Shown here piece by piece: positions 49,168-58,358 of a stretch of DNA of 64,000 bases. How positions within the stretch are numbered: the first letter of the stretch is position 1; every line of letters starts with the position of its first letter. The notes under the pieces were generated by a model, which saw only the letters and a list, made by a program, of their open reading frames with translations, had not been told where the DNA came from and did no database searches. The stretch covers positions 176,095-240,094 of the forward strand of contig NZ_LSRP01000074.1 in the NCBI RefSeq assembly GCF_001885585.1, given 5' to 3'. Made by a program: the position numbers and the translations under genes. The DNA is from Pararhizobium antarcticum. GTDB taxonomy: Bacteria; Pseudomonadota; Alphaproteobacteria; Rhizobiales; Rhizobiaceae.

Positions 49168-49305
49168 ATGAAGTCGCTCCTCATTCTGATGATGGACGTG
49201 ATGCTGTTGTTGACCTTTCAGTACCGAAGTGTCGGCAGGCGCGATCCTTGCAGCCGCGGAGACAACCGCATCTGGATGCGTGAACGGCCACCACCCAGAT
49301 ATTGA
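49168..49305 (+). CDS. Possible small membrane peptide
   Basis: A 45-codon ORF: a Met-rich hydrophobic helix (MKSLLILMMDVMLLLTFQY) then a basic tail. Ribosome-site-like AAGGAT lies 8-13 bases before the ATG. Divergent from the LysR gene. It could be real but has no recognised homologue and could be chance; the confidence is low. Confidence 0.3.
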   Translation: MKSLLILMMDVMLLLTFQYRSVGRRDPCSRGDNRIWMRERPPPRY

Positions 49306-49331
49306 CGCATGGATATGAAGGCGGTCTTCGT

Positions 49332-49790
49332 TCATCCCAGAAACCGGCTTGTGTGCTCGGCGGTCGGCACGTAGCAGCGGTCGCGTCGCCCTGCGATGCG
49401 GTAGCGGTTGCGCGCCACAAGGTCATAGAGCGCATCGCGGAGCCGTCGCGGCAGGATGCGCAGGGCAGGGGACAGTTTGAAGGGATAACCGAGCCCTGCC
49501 GCCATGCGGATCGCCCCCTCCGACTTGAAGAAGGCGCAGCCGTGCTCGATCAGGATGTTGGTCTCATAGTTTCGCGTCTCCAGCCCGTAATGGCGATAGA
49601 GGGCTTCGCCAAGCGGTGACTGCGCGGTCAGAAACCGGAAGCGCCCGGCACGATCATGGCGCAGCACGACATTCACCCAGCCCGAGCAGACGAGGCATTC
49701 GCCGTCGAAGACGAGAATGGCGTGGCTGTCGTCGAAGGGCGGAACGGCGGGGTCGTCGCGGTAGCTGTAGGCGCCGCGCAGGCCCGTCAT
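49332..49790 (-). CDS. DCC1-like thiol-disulfide oxidoreductase family protein (DUF393)
   Basis: A 152-residue protein of the DUF393 (DCC) family with the DGECLVCSGW motif (CxxC-like site; D-G-x-C-x-x-C) near residue 30-38 and RFLTAQSPLGEALYRHYGL. Probable small thiol-disulfide exchanger. Its ATG overlaps the MBL gene stop by 4 bases in the same leftward operon. Confidence 0.85.
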   Translation of the reverse strand: MTGLRGAYSYRDDPAVPPFDDSHAILVFDGECLVCSGWVNVVLRHDRAGRFRFLTAQSPLGEALYRHYGLETRNYETNILIEHGCAFFKSEGAIRMAAGLGYPFKLSPALRILPRRLRDALYDLVARNRYRIAGRRDRCYVPTAEHTSRFLG

Positions 49791-50731
49791 GTGGCGCCGC
49801 CCGGTGCCATCCGGTATTGCCCCATCAGCGCTGGCGGTCCGTCGGTTTCCACCTGCCCGCGCTCGACGAGGTCTTCGAGATGCGCCAGAACCGAAAGGGC
49901 GGCTGCGCCATGCAGGCGGATATCCGTCGAGGCATAGATGGTCCGGACCATGTCCGGGATTGCCGTATCGCCGGCCCGCACCCGCTCCAGCACCGCACGC
50001 TCGCGCATGCGGCGATGGGTGCGCAGTCCGCGCAGGAAGGCGGCGGGTTCCTTTACCGGCCCGCCATGGCCGGGCAGATAGAGCCGGTCGTCGCGCGACA
50101 AAAGTGCCTCCAGCGAAGCCATGTAATCGGCCATCGCCCCATCCGGCGGCGCAACAATGCTGGTTGCCCAGGCCATCACGTGATCGGCGGAAAATACCGT
50201 GCCGGTGCCCTCCAGCGCAAAGGCCGCATGGTTGGCGGTGTGGCCGGGCGTCATCAGGGCCGTTAGCGCCCAGCCGTCGCCCTCGATCGTTTCACCGTCT
50301 GACAGCCTCCGGTCGGGCACAAAATCCATGTCGGCGCTTTCGGCAAAGGGGTTGATCTCGCCCGCATGCAGCGGCCGCGACGCCCGGTGCGCCCCTTCGG
50401 CCACCACCAGCGCGCCCGTTGCCGCCTTCAGCCGGCGCGAAAGCGGCGAGTGGTCGCGATGCGTGTGGCTGACGGCGATATGGGTGACCGTGCGGCCGGC
50501 AAGGGCTGCCATCAGCGCCTGGAAATGCGCCTCGTCTTCAGGCCCCGGATCGATCACGCAGACGGAGCGATCGCCGACGATGTAGCTGTTGGTGCCGTGG
50601 AAGGTGAAGGGGCCGGGATTGTTGACGGTGATGCGCTGAACATTGGGCGCGACAGCCACCGCCTGCCCGTGTGCCGGCTTGAAATCCACGTCGAAATCCG
50701 GACCGTCCATGCGTTTGCGGCGTCCCTTCAC
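49787..50731 (-). CDS. MBL-fold metallohydrolase
   Basis: A 314-residue metallo-beta-lactamase-fold enzyme with the zinc motif SHTHRDHSP (HxHxDH), later GHTANH, DH in SADHVMAW, and HG in LPGHGG. It resembles RNase Z/glyoxalase II-like hydrolases; substrate unknown. The GTG at 50731 overlaps the cupin stop by 4 bases (GTGA), suggesting translational coupling; an ATG at 50710 is the alternative. Confidence 0.85.
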   Translation of the reverse strand: MKGRRKRMDGPDFDVDFKPAHGQAVAVAPNVQRITVNNPGPFTFHGTNSYIVGDRSVCVIDPGPEDEAHFQALMAALAGRTVTHIAVSHTHRDHSPLSRRLKAATGALVVAEGAHRASRPLHAGEINPFAESADMDFVPDRRLSDGETIEGDGWALTALMTPGHTANHAAFALEGTGTVFSADHVMAWATSIVAPPDGAMADYMASLEALLSRDDRLYLPGHGGPVKEPAAFLRGLRTHRRMRERAVLERVRAGDTAIPDMVRTIYASTDIRLHGAAALSVLAHLEDLVERGQVETDGPPALMGQYRMAPGGAT

Positions 50732-51024
50732 TTGTACTCGACTTCAATGAAGGACATGAATTCCGGGCCGGCATTGACGACATTGTGCTCGACGCCGGCC
50801 TCGCGCCGATAGGCTGCGCCCGCTGCCATATCGACCCGCCGCTCGCCATCGGGCTCCTCCAGCAGGAACTGGCAATCCGTCATCGGCACGACGACATAGC
50901 CCATGCCATGCACGTGATGGCCAGTGTCAGCGCCGGGCTCGAAATCCCAGCGGGTAATGCGCACCACGGCATCGTCCAGGAGAACGGTTGGTTTGGCAGG
51001 CGGGCGGGCGCGATACTGGCTCAT
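50728..51024 (-). CDS. Cupin-domain protein
   Basis: A 98-residue single cupin barrel with the metal-binding motif GHHVHGMGYVVVP and AGVEHNVVNAGPE. The ATG at 51024 follows GGAGAGCCCC. First gene of a leftward run with the MBL and DCC genes. Possible small-molecule binder or dioxygenase. Confidence 0.85.
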   Translation of the reverse strand: MSQYRARPPAKPTVLLDDAVVRITRWDFEPGADTGHHVHGMGYVVVPMTDCQFLLEEPDGERRVDMAAGAAYRREAGVEHNVVNAGPEFMSFIEVEYK

Positions 51025-51166
51025 GGGGCTCTCCGGTTTCCGAAGCGACCGTAACGCAGAAAGCTGCCGACCGGAATGGGGCTCCACGATCGGCCCCGCG
51101 TTCTTTCAACACCGTGGGCGAAGAGCGCAAAGCCTCGCGGCGAGCGGCTTCATCAAGCCGCTCCTC

Positions 51167-51319
51167 TCAGTTTGTGTTCGCGTTGGCGATCCGGCGTGAG
51201 GCATTGTCGAGGGCGTTGCTGCTCTGGACGCCGTCCTGCTTCAAACCTCTCGCGGTATTGCCGCAACCGGACAGGGCGAAGAGCGAAAGGCAGGCGGCAG
51301 CGACGACGAACATCTTCAT
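51167..51319 (-). CDS. Entericidin-family lipoprotein
   Basis: A 50-residue protein with a signal and lipobox (VVAAACLSLFALSGCGNTARG) and a Ser/Asn/Ala-rich mature part (DGVQSSNALDNASRRIANANTN). Matches the entericidin A/B family. The ATG at 51319 follows AAGGAGAGTCTCTC. No antitoxin-like sibling gene is seen alongside. Confidence 0.85.
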   Translation of the reverse strand: MKMFVVAAACLSLFALSGCGNTARGLKQDGVQSSNALDNASRRIANANTN

Positions 51320-51621
51320 GAGAGACTCTCCTTGGCAACAATCCTTCGAACATGTGCCCGGCCGCGACTGTATCAATATCCGCGTCTAAAAAAACCGCTG
51401 GTTTGTCGCGCAGACGGTTGCCCCGGTGCTTCGCGAAAACAATTGCCCGTGGAAACCTGCCCGCAGGGCGATGCTAATATGGCGACCGGCACCCCCTGTT
51501 TGCCCGGTCTACAAAACATCTGAGGAAATTCGCGCAAGGACCAACTTAACCGTTGTCGCTCGCGGCGAGCTTTGCTAAACCGCTCTTGATTTGGCCCGGT
51601 GCTCTGCAGCGCGCCAAGCGT

Positions 51622-51695
51622 TGGGGCGTAGCCAAGCGGTAAGGCACTGGTTTTTGGTACCGGCACCCCTGGTTCGAATCCAGGCGCCCCAGCCA
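51622..51695 (+). tRNA. tRNA-Gln (anticodon TTG)
   Basis: Cloverleaf read from the sequence: acceptor TGGGGCG pairs with CGCCCCA, discriminator G, encoded CCA. Anticodon stem CTGGT/ACCGG with loop TTTTGGT gives anticodon TTG (glutamine). T-arm CCTGG-TTCGAAT-CCAGG is canonical. Confidence 0.95.
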
Positions 51696-51892
51696 CGCAC
51701 GCATTTTCAAGCCAGGAATCCAAATTTCCAGCTCTTTCGCTTTCACGATGGAAGGGATGGGCCTTGGTCTTTGTAGGAGAAGTGGTGCAACGTTGCGATC
51801 CTCCATCCCCTTGACTTGCGCATTTTTCACCCCGATAGGGTCAAGCCGAAAAATCTGGCAAGCGCCCGTCCAATAACTTCAGGAGTGCAAGA

Positions 51893-52123
51893 GTGAGCGA
51901 CCCGACCGTAGAAGATGCAACAAACCGGATTTATGATTCGATTCACGCTGACAATGCCGACATCGACACGCATATCGCGACGCTCAAGGCGGCTTTGGCG
52001 CGGGCAGGTTTGAAAGAGGCCGTATTCGATCCGGCGAGGCTGGTGCACAGCAACCGGTCCGGCCGGAAGCTCATGCAGGCCTATTTTCGGCAGCGTGGTG
52101 TGACCGTCAAGTTCACGGCCTGA
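51893..52123 (+). CDS. Small conserved hypothetical protein
   Basis: A 76-residue hydrophilic protein starting with GTG: acidic N-terminal helix (EDATNRIYDSIHADNADIDTHIATLKAAL), then basic GRKLMQAYFRQRGVTVKF. GGAGTGCAAGA precedes the start. No known family assigned. Confidence 0.6.
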   Translation: MSDPTVEDATNRIYDSIHADNADIDTHIATLKAALARAGLKEAVFDPARLVHSNRSGRKLMQAYFRQRGVTVKFTA

Positions 52124-52189
52124 GGTCTGTTGCGGCAGCAAGAGAGGTAGACGTGGTAGATTTCGGCCTCCTGCGGAGGTTTTGCACGG

Positions 52190-52549
52190 TTACCGTTTGC
52201 GCCCCCGGCCGGAACCGGACGCATCCCGTGAGGGCTTGGCCGAGTCGGAAAAGCCGGGATGTTTGCCTTTGACCCAGGCCACGAATGTCTGCATGGCAGG
52301 GTCCTCGAGAATGGCCTCGATCGTCGAGAATTTCTTGGCGAGTTGGGCATCCGTAAATGTCGCATGGATCTGGTCGTGGCAGATCCGGTGCAGGCAAACG
52401 GTTTTCTTGCCCCCCTTGCTCTTCGGCACCAGATGATGGGCGTCCTGTTGATCATCCGGGATCACGCGTGCGCAGACCGGGCACAGCACGGGCTCAGGGT
52501 CCGTTTCCGTATCCCATGAAGACGCGTCGTCTCTGTTCTTGCGGGCCAT
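52190..52549 (-). CDS. HNH endonuclease-like protein
   Basis: A 119-residue protein with a zinc-ribbon CPVC pair followed by DAHHLVPKSKGGKKTVCLHRICHDQIH, an HNH-type beta-beta-alpha metal site with the ICHDQIH coordinating residues. Probable DNase of the short stand-alone HNH group. C-terminus is basic (GSGRGRKR). Target and role unknown; no restriction or phage genes adjoin. Confidence 0.8.
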   Translation of the reverse strand: MARKNRDDASSWDTETDPEPVLCPVCARVIPDDQQDAHHLVPKSKGGKKTVCLHRICHDQIHATFTDAQLAKKFSTIEAILEDPAMQTFVAWVKGKHPGFSDSAKPSRDASGSGRGRKR

Positions 52550-52938
52550 AGGTCCTCGGTCGATCTTTTCACGCTGTGCCGGACGGGCATGGAAACCATT
52601 CGATCAATCCGGTCTTTCCGACTGATACCGGGTCTTTCGACCGGGAGCAATGCGGTCCCCGATCGCACTTTGCCCGGCGCGCCCAAATCCATCCTGCAGG
52701 CCGGATGTTTGAGCGCGCGCTAACGCCCGCATGCGATCCCCCGGCCGCCATGGACGTTTGTCGCGCCTGTCCTAGATACCTGGCTTGAGACTGGCCTTGC
52801 CATGCGATCCATGCAGAAATAGTTTGCCTCTGCGGCGACGGGTGATCAAACGGCTGGCGCTGCCGGGCGAAAGCGTCGCATCTGCTTGTACCGCACGGCG
52901 CTGCATGCCATGAGGACAATTTTCCAGGAGACTGGCTT
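52550..52938. other. 389-bp gap before the D,D-carboxypeptidase
   Basis: No credible gene. It has scattered copies of CCGGTCTTTC/CCGGGTCTTTCGACCGGG near 52608-52643, resembling in reverse the GACCGGGAT units at the start of the next gene. Probably a promoter region. Confidence 0.35.
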
Positions 52939-54066
52939 ATGACCAGAGCCAAATTGGCCGGACGATCCCAAAGACCGGGATTAGCAGGACCGGGATTAGC
53001 GGGACCGGGATCACAAAGACCGGGATCACCCGGACTGACGCCATCAGTCGGGCTGGGGCTGTTCCTGGCATCCCTTCTTTTCAGTGTGCCTGCCAATGCG
53101 ACGCCTGTTCTCGTTGTCGATGCCGCAAGTCGCCAGGTGCTCTATCAGGAAGAGGCTGGCGTGCCCTGGTATCCGGCCTCGACGACAAAGCTGATGACGG
53201 CGCTCGTGGTGTTCGAAGCGCTGCGCTCCGGTGACGTCACCCTGAATACGCCGGTCATGATGACGCGCAACGCGACGAAACAGGCTTTCCTGGAATCAGG
53301 GCTCACCTTCGGGCGGACCATGACCCTTGAAGATGCGCTGTTTGCCGCGCTCACCGCCTCGGCCAATGACGTGGCGGTGGCGCTTGCCGAAGCGGTGGCC
53401 TCCGATGAAGCGAGCTTCGTTCAGCGCATGAACACGGCGGCAGCGCGTCTCGGCATGACGGCCACGCATTTTTCCAGTCCGAACGGCCTGTTCGACAAGA
53501 CCACTGTCTCGACCGCGCGCGACCTCGCCATCCTCGGGCTTGAAGTGGACCGCCTGTTCCCGGAGTATCGCCGCTTCTTCCAGGCATCCGCCGTCACCAT
53601 CGACGGCAAGCCGATCAAGTCCAACAATGCGTTGCTCACCCGTTTCAGCGGAACGATCGGCATGAAGACCGGTTTCCTCTGTGCCTCCGGGCGCAATTAT
53701 GTCGGCCTTGCCACGCGCAATGGCAAACGTGTGATGGTCGTGCTTCTCGGCGCCACCACGGAGCGCGAACGCAATGAACGCGCCGCGCAATATCTGACCC
53801 AGGCCTTCGACGGCAGGCTGCCTGCAGCAGGTCCTGTGGACGCTGTGCAAAATCGCCCGGATGTGGCACCGCAGGACATGCGCGTCCGCCTCTGCACGGA
53901 CCAGAGCGCCGCCTATGAGGCGAGCCGCGACGCGCTTTACCCGATGGGCCTGCCGGGCCATGAAACCTACCTGCGCGATACGCTGCCCGAAGCGGTCCAC
54001 GCCATCCGGACCTGGCCCGATGACAATGCCGTTGACGTGCCCGTCCCCCGCCAGCGTCCCTCCTGA
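52939..54066 (+). CDS. D-alanyl-D-alanine carboxypeptidase (PBP5/6-like)
   Basis: Trims pentapeptide stems in the periplasm (peptidase S11). The 375-residue protein has the penicillin-binding motifs STTK at 81-84 (catalytic Ser81), SAN at 141-143, and KTG at 243-245. Signal segment (LGLFLASLLFSVPANA) starts at about residue 40, after an unusual Gly/Pro-rich leader coded by four tandem 15-bp units. The true start could lie after the leader, for example at a later GTG; ATG at 52939 is the first available. Confidence 0.9.
   Translation: MTRAKLAGRSQRPGLAGPGLAGPGSQRPGSPGLTPSVGLGLFLASLLFSVPANATPVLVVDAASRQVLYQEEAGVPWYPASTTKLMTALVVFEALRSGDVTLNTPVMMTRNATKQAFLESGLTFGRTMTLEDALFAALTASANDVAVALAEAVASDEASFVQRMNTAAARLGMTATHFSSPNGLFDKTTVSTARDLAILGLEVDRLFPEYRRFFQASAVTIDGKPIKSNNALLTRFSGTIGMKTGFLCASGRNYVGLATRNGKRVMVVLLGATTERERNERAAQYLTQAFDGRLPAAGPVDAVQNRPDVAPQDMRVRLCTDQSAAYEASRDALYPMGLPGHETYLRDTLPEAVHAIRTWPDDNAVDVPVPRQRPS
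52968..53028. repeat. Tandem 15-bp units at the start of the carboxypeptidase gene
   Basis: Four near-identical units of the form GACCGGGATTAGCAG/GACCGGGATTAGCGG/GACCGGGATCACAAA/GACCGGGATCACCCG, encoding repeats of Gly-Pro-Gly type. They are in frame, so unit loss or gain would keep the gene open. Confidence 0.8.
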
Positions 54067-54153
54067 TCGAAACAACTGCCGGCTTTCCGGTCACGACAGG
54101 CGGTGATCGCCGGGCGCCATGCCTGTATGGTTGCGAAATGATTCTCAGGCTTG

Positions 54154-54840
54154 ATGCGCAATCTCATGGAAACATCCCTTTATCTGCCCGTAAAATCCTT
54201 TCTCGAGACGGCAGGCTATGTCGTCAAAGGCGAAGTCGGCGGCTGCGATCTTGTCGGCCTCAGTGACGGCGATCCGCCGGTGGTCGTGATCTGCGAACTG
54301 AAACTGAGCTTCAACCTGGAGCTCATCCTGCAGGCCGTCGACAGGGCCGCCCTTGCCGATGAAGTCTGGATCGCCGCGAAAGTCTCGGCCAAGGGCAGGG
54401 GACGGGAAGCCGACAAACGCTACCGCGACCTTTGCCGGCGGCTCGGCATCGGCATGCTCGGCATTTCCGATCGCGGCGAGGTGAGCATTCTTGTCGGCTC
54501 CGTGACGCCGATGCCGCGGACCAATCCGAAACGACGCTCGCGGATCCTGCGCGAACACCAGAAAAGGCGCGGTGACCCTGCCCTTGGCGGCAGCACGCGC
54601 GTGCCGCTGATGACGGCCTATCGCCAGCAGGCGCTGGGCTGTGCGGCAGCGCTCGCCTGTGGTCCGCTGCGGGTGCGCGATGTCAAAACCACCATGCCGG
54701 ACGCCGGCAAGCTGCTGCTGTCGAATGTCTATGGCTGGTTTGAGCGGCACGAAAGGGGCGTCTACGGACTGACGGATGCCGGTCGCGAGGCGCTGCAGCG
54801 CTGGCCGCAGACGGATGGAATGCCGGGCGAGGGGCCGTGA
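54154..54840 (+). CDS. DUF2161 protein (putative PD-(D/E)XK-like)
   Basis: A 228-residue protein with the DUF2161 pattern: METSLYLPVKSFLETAGYVVKGEVGGCDLVGL, then VVICELKLSFNLELILQAVDR (ExK core of a PD-(D/E)XK fold) and a C-terminal winged-helix-like region (VYGLTDAGREALQRWP). Function unknown; nuclease-like fold inferred. Starts at 54154 or at 54166. Confidence 0.8.
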   Translation: MRNLMETSLYLPVKSFLETAGYVVKGEVGGCDLVGLSDGDPPVVVICELKLSFNLELILQAVDRAALADEVWIAAKVSAKGRGREADKRYRDLCRRLGIGMLGISDRGEVSILVGSVTPMPRTNPKRRSRILREHQKRRGDPALGGSTRVPLMTAYRQQALGCAAALACGPLRVRDVKTTMPDAGKLLLSNVYGWFERHERGVYGLTDAGREALQRWPQTDGMPGEGP

Positions 54841-54960
54841 TCCGCAAACTCTGACGTGATTTGCGGCGGGCAGAACCACCGGCCGTCGCCGATGGTCAGT
54901 TTGTCCGCAGCCGGTTTCCCTGCTGGGTTGCAGGTGTTCTCGCGCGGCCGAAACCCGGTC

Positions 54961-55356
54961 CTACTTTGCCTTGTCTGATGTCAGGAATTGCGTGCACCAG
55001 TCGGAATTGCTGCCGGCCACGCGGATCGAGCGGATCACATAGTCGGCCGAAACCGTCAGCTGGACCGAGCAGCTCAGATATTCCGTGCGGGCATTGGCGA
55101 TCTTCTTGCCGCGCTTGCCGTCCGATGTCTTGGCATATTCGGCCGGTGTGCGGCGCGTCTTGTAGCCGCCCTTCCAGGCGTAGACCGTGGAGCTGCCGCT
55201 TTCGACATCCGATATCGGCGGGCCGAACTTGGCGAAAAAGATGCCGGCCGGCTGGCCGTTCCAGCGGGCTTCGACGGCGTTTGTCGCCGGTCCCACGGTG
55301 GTGCATCCGGCAAGTGCCAGCGCAAGGCCGGCTACGGTCATCAGGCGGAAATTCAT
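54961..55356 (-). CDS. Small exported lipoprotein
   Basis: A 131-residue protein with lipobox (LALALAGCTTVG). Mature part is beta-rich with FAKFGPPISDVESGSSTVYAWKGGYK, a lone mid-chain Cys, and a C-terminal SDWCTQFL. This is reminiscent of the SmpA/OmlA-like outer-membrane lipoprotein fold, but the match is weak. The ATG at 55356 follows GGGGATGACGAC. Confidence 0.7.
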   Translation of the reverse strand: MNFRLMTVAGLALALAGCTTVGPATNAVEARWNGQPAGIFFAKFGPPISDVESGSSTVYAWKGGYKTRRTPAEYAKTSDGKRGKKIANARTEYLSCSVQLTVSADYVIRSIRVAGSNSDWCTQFLTSDKAK

Positions 55357-55770
55357 GTCGTCATCCCCAAGGGTTTTCGTTCTAAAACAGCGCCGGCGCA
55401 AAAACGCGCAACGCGCACGTTTTCAGGGCTTCCGGTCCTGCGTCTAGCGCTAAATGCGGCGAAAGAAAATCGGCTGTCTGACTTATAGCGCGATAATTTG
55501 GCAAGCGTTGCCGAAAGACCCCGGCAGGGGGCATGCACTGCAACCTTCACGCCACCAACGTTGCCCCGCTTGACGCGCCGGGTGTACAGATCCGAGCCAG
55601 TCCCCGCCAGACATCCTCGCCTGTGCCGGGTCTTGCAGCGGCCGGCCTCGGCGAAGCGTCGGTTTACCCTGCGAAAGCGATTTCACCCGCGAAAACAGGG
55701 GTTTCCGCAAGCGGATCCAGGCGCTGCGGCAAGTTTTCAAGACAGCCGTCCGGTTTTTGTCGTTTGCCGC
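55357..55770. other. Gap between lipoprotein and tRNA-Pro
   Basis: A 414-bp stretch without a credible gene. It contains the lipoprotein promoter region (AT-rich segment with GACTTATAGCGCGATAAT near 55480-55497). Confidence 0.4.
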
Positions 55771-55799
55771 TTGTGGAAAGGAAAATGCTGTTCTATAGA
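55771..55799 (+). promoter_or_regulatory. Sigma-70 type promoter of tRNA-Pro
   Basis: TTGTGG (55771-55776), 17-bp spacer and TATAGA (55794-55799), ending 14 bp before the tRNA 5' end. Well placed for the tRNA-Pro gene. Confidence 0.65.
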
Positions 55800-55813
55800 G
55801 GCGCCGCTGGTCA

Positions 55814-55890
55814 CGGAGTGTAGCGCAGCCTGGTAGCGCACGTCGTTCGGGACGACGGGGTCGGAGGTTCGAATCCTCTCACTCCGACCA
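55814..55890 (+). tRNA. tRNA-Pro (anticodon CGG)
   Basis: Acceptor arms CGGAGTG and CACTCCG, discriminator A and encoded CCA (77 nt). Anticodon loop TTCGGGA within the stem CGTCG/CGACG gives CGG (proline). D- and T-arms canonical. Confidence 0.95.
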
Positions 55891-55995
55891 GCTTGATCCC
55901 CGAAAATTTTCTTAGATCCATCCCCGTGTGGCTGCTTTTTGCAGGCTTTAACACTGCGCCGAAAACATTGCGTGGCGGATACGGCTGGACCGTTT

Positions 55996-57135
55996 TCAGA
56001 CCCGTGTGGTCCCGTGTTTCTGTTTCCCGTGAGCCCCAGCCTTATCTTTCATGCTGGCGAGCAGATCGAGCGCCTCCTCGAAGCTGATCTGCGCCCGGCG
56101 CGCCGGGTCGAAGTATTTCGGATAGAGGATATAGGCGGCCGTGAAGATCTCGACGACGCTTCGTCTGGCGGTGCGGCGCGGGCAGGGCTGGCGGTCATCG
56201 GTGGCGCCCCAGCCGGCATAGAAGGGCATGCCCAGGCAGGTGACCCGGATGCCCCGGATCAGAGCCTCGAAGCCGGCCAGCGATGTGATCGTGTAGACAT
56301 GATCGACCGTCTCGAAGGCGTCGGACAGCGACAGGTCGCGGTCGAGAACCATGGCGATGGCGCGCACCTTGTCCGGGTCGGACTGGCCGCGACGGGTGCG
56401 GTGCAGCACTTCCGGATGCGGCTTGTAGATGATCTGCGCATCGGGGTTCTCCTTGGCGGCGATCGCCACCAGGTCGTTGTTGTCGATCCGCCGGCTGCAC
56501 CCCTTGATGATCGAGGCATCACCCTCGACCTGCCCGACGACAAGCACGCGCTTGCGGTGTTTCGGGCCGTAGATCGCGGCAATGTCGACAGTGCCGCCCA
56601 TATTGTACTTCGACAGGCGGGACAGAATGAGCCTGTCCATGCCGGCCTTGCCCCGCGCAAGAAGCGCCGGATCGGCACTGAAATCATGGTTCTCGATGAT
56701 CTTTTCCATGTCCGAGGCCATGGTCGCGTCAAAATACATCGACGACGTGTCGAAGCAGAGCGACAGCGGCGGCGCCTTTGTCGCGCCGAGCGCCACCGAG
56801 CGCAGGAACCCGTCTTCGATCCGCACGATCGGGATGTTCCAGAACCGGCAGAACGGCTCGATCAGGCGCGGATATTTATAGCCCCAGACATAGATTTTCG
56901 ACGGCCGCGCGGCGAGCGCCTGCGGCGCGACCAGGGTGAAGAACTGCCAGAGGAAAAACCATCTTTCCCGCCGCACGACATCTTCGCCGGAAAGCCAGTA
57001 GCCGACGTGGTCCTTCCAGGGCCGCAGACCCATGACATGGGCCCTTGGCCGCGAAAGCAGTGTAGGGCGCACGAAGGCAAGCCGCGCATAGAGATAAAGC
57101 GCCTTGAAAACCTGGAGCGGATTTGCTGGATTCAT
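55996..57135 (-). CDS. KpsC/capsule-polysaccharide glycosyltransferase-like protein
   Basis: A 379-residue member of the Capsule_synth (KpsC/LipB-like) family. KpsC-type motifs: [13 protein letters not shown] in the N-terminal part, [12 protein letters not shown] (start of the second lobe), then [16 protein letters not shown], and [31 protein letters not shown] near the C-terminus. KpsC enzymes add beta-Kdo linkers to lipid carriers in capsule export; here there is one catalytic set, not two. No KpsS or ABC exporter lies in the window. ATG at 57135 follows GGGGAAACCAAG. Confidence 0.8.
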   Translation of the reverse strand: MNPANPLQVFKALYLYARLAFVRPTLLSRPRAHVMGLRPWKDHVGYWLSGEDVVRRERWFFLWQFFTLVAPQALAARPSKIYVWGYKYPRLIEPFCRFWNIPIVRIEDGFLRSVALGATKAPPLSLCFDTSSMYFDATMASDMEKIIENHDFSADPALLARGKAGMDRLILSRLSKYNMGGTVDIAAIYGPKHRKRVLVVGQVEGDASIIKGCSRRIDNNDLVAIAAKENPDAQIIYKPHPEVLHRTRRGQSDPDKVRAIAMVLDRDLSLSDAFETVDHVYTITSLAGFEALIRGIRVTCLGMPFYAGWGATDDRQPCPRRTARRSVVEIFTAAYILYPKYFDPARRAQISFEEALDLLASMKDKAGAHGKQKHGTTRV

Positions 57136-57401
57136 CTTGGTTTCCCCGTGCCTGTAACCCGTGTCCAGTGCCGGTAACGCTGCAATGGTGCATCCGATCT
57201 CAAGATGGCTGCCACGCAAGGCCTACCGATAATCGAACGGCACAGGCGAGACAAGGGTGGAACGCGCGACAAGGCTGCGGCTTGCCGGTTGAGGGGCGCT
57301 CGGCAAGCCCGAAAAGACGGGCCGTTGGCTCCAAATTGCCCGCGAAGCGCTCGACAAAGCAGCCATTCGCGCCTACCGATGCGTTGAAAAAGGAAGTTCA
57401 T

Positions 57402-58202
57402 TTGCAGTTCAGACGCCTCATCCTTATCGTCGTCGCGTGTCTTTCGCTCTGGACATGCACCGGCATCGATAGCGCCTTTGCCTGGGGCACGACCGGGCAT
57501 CGTGTCGTCGCATTGATTGCCGAGCGGCATCTGACGCCGGTGGCACGGGAGGCTGTGTCGATCCTGCTGGATAGCGAGGGAAAGGCGTCGATGGCCGATG
57601 TCGCCATGTGGGCCGACGACGTCCGCAGCCTGAAGATACCGGTCCAGCCGCTGCATACCGTGCGCATCCCGCTTGACCACAAACCCTATGATCCAGCGAT
57701 GGCATGCCCGAAGGACCGCTGTGTGCTGGCCGCGATAGAGGCATCAACTGTAACGCTGGCGGACCCCGAAGCGCCGACTGCGGCGCGCATGGCGGCGCTG
57801 AAATATCTGGTGCATTTCATCGGCGACCTGCATCAGCCGCTGCATGCCAGCGCCGATACGGGTGAGGAACGCGTCGTCTCCGAGGCCAGGAAGCGCAAGC
57901 TGCACTGGGTCTGGGATGTCGGCATTATCCGGGCGCAGGACATGAATGCCCATACGCTGGCCGGCCTGATCGACGCCGATCGTCGACTCAAGGTGAGCAC
58001 TCGAGGCACGCCCGTCGACTGGGCGCTGGAAGGCCGGAACATTGCGCGCGATCAGGTCTTCCCGCCGTTGCGCGGTTGGCGTGTCGATGGCACGGTTCAG
58101 TTGCCGGCAACCTACGCCCTGGACAACTGGCCTGTCGTCCGGTTGCGCCTGAAACAGGCTGGCCTGAGACTGGCGCGGCTTCTGAATGAAAATTTCCGAT
58201 AA
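57402..58202 (+). CDS. Secreted S1/P1-type nuclease
   Basis: A 266-residue S1/P1 nuclease. Signal peptide (IVVACLSLWTCTGIDSAFA) cleaves before the trp-start WGTTGHRVVA, the residue that ligates zinc in this family. Other zinc ligands: DVAMWADD, HTVRIP, LVHFIGDLHQPLHASAD, WVWDVGII-like His/Asp. Cleaves single-stranded nucleic acid and 3'-nucleotides in the periplasm or outside. No ATG; the TTG at 57402 follows AAGGAAG, so it is chosen. Divergent from the KpsC-like gene. Confidence 0.85.
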   Translation: MQFRRLILIVVACLSLWTCTGIDSAFAWGTTGHRVVALIAERHLTPVAREAVSILLDSEGKASMADVAMWADDVRSLKIPVQPLHTVRIPLDHKPYDPAMACPKDRCVLAAIEASTVTLADPEAPTAARMAALKYLVHFIGDLHQPLHASADTGEERVVSEARKRKLHWVWDVGIIRAQDMNAHTLAGLIDADRRLKVSTRGTPVDWALEGRNIARDQVFPPLRGWRVDGTVQLPATYALDNWPVVRLRLKQAGLRLARLLNENFR

Positions 58203-58358
58203 ATGCGAGCGTGCGGCAAAAGCCGGGATGTTGCCGCTGGCAATCGGGCAGCATTTGCGGCTAAGACAACGCGCATGTCGCCACGCCACGGCTGAACAGG
58301 CATCCCTCTAACGGTTCCAGTCTGAACCGGACAAGTCTGAACGAAAAGGCCGAAGATC

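Noticed and set aside
52569..53096. Minus-strand ORF over the 15-bp repeats
   Set aside because: It is an antisense shadow of the repeats and leader; no motif.
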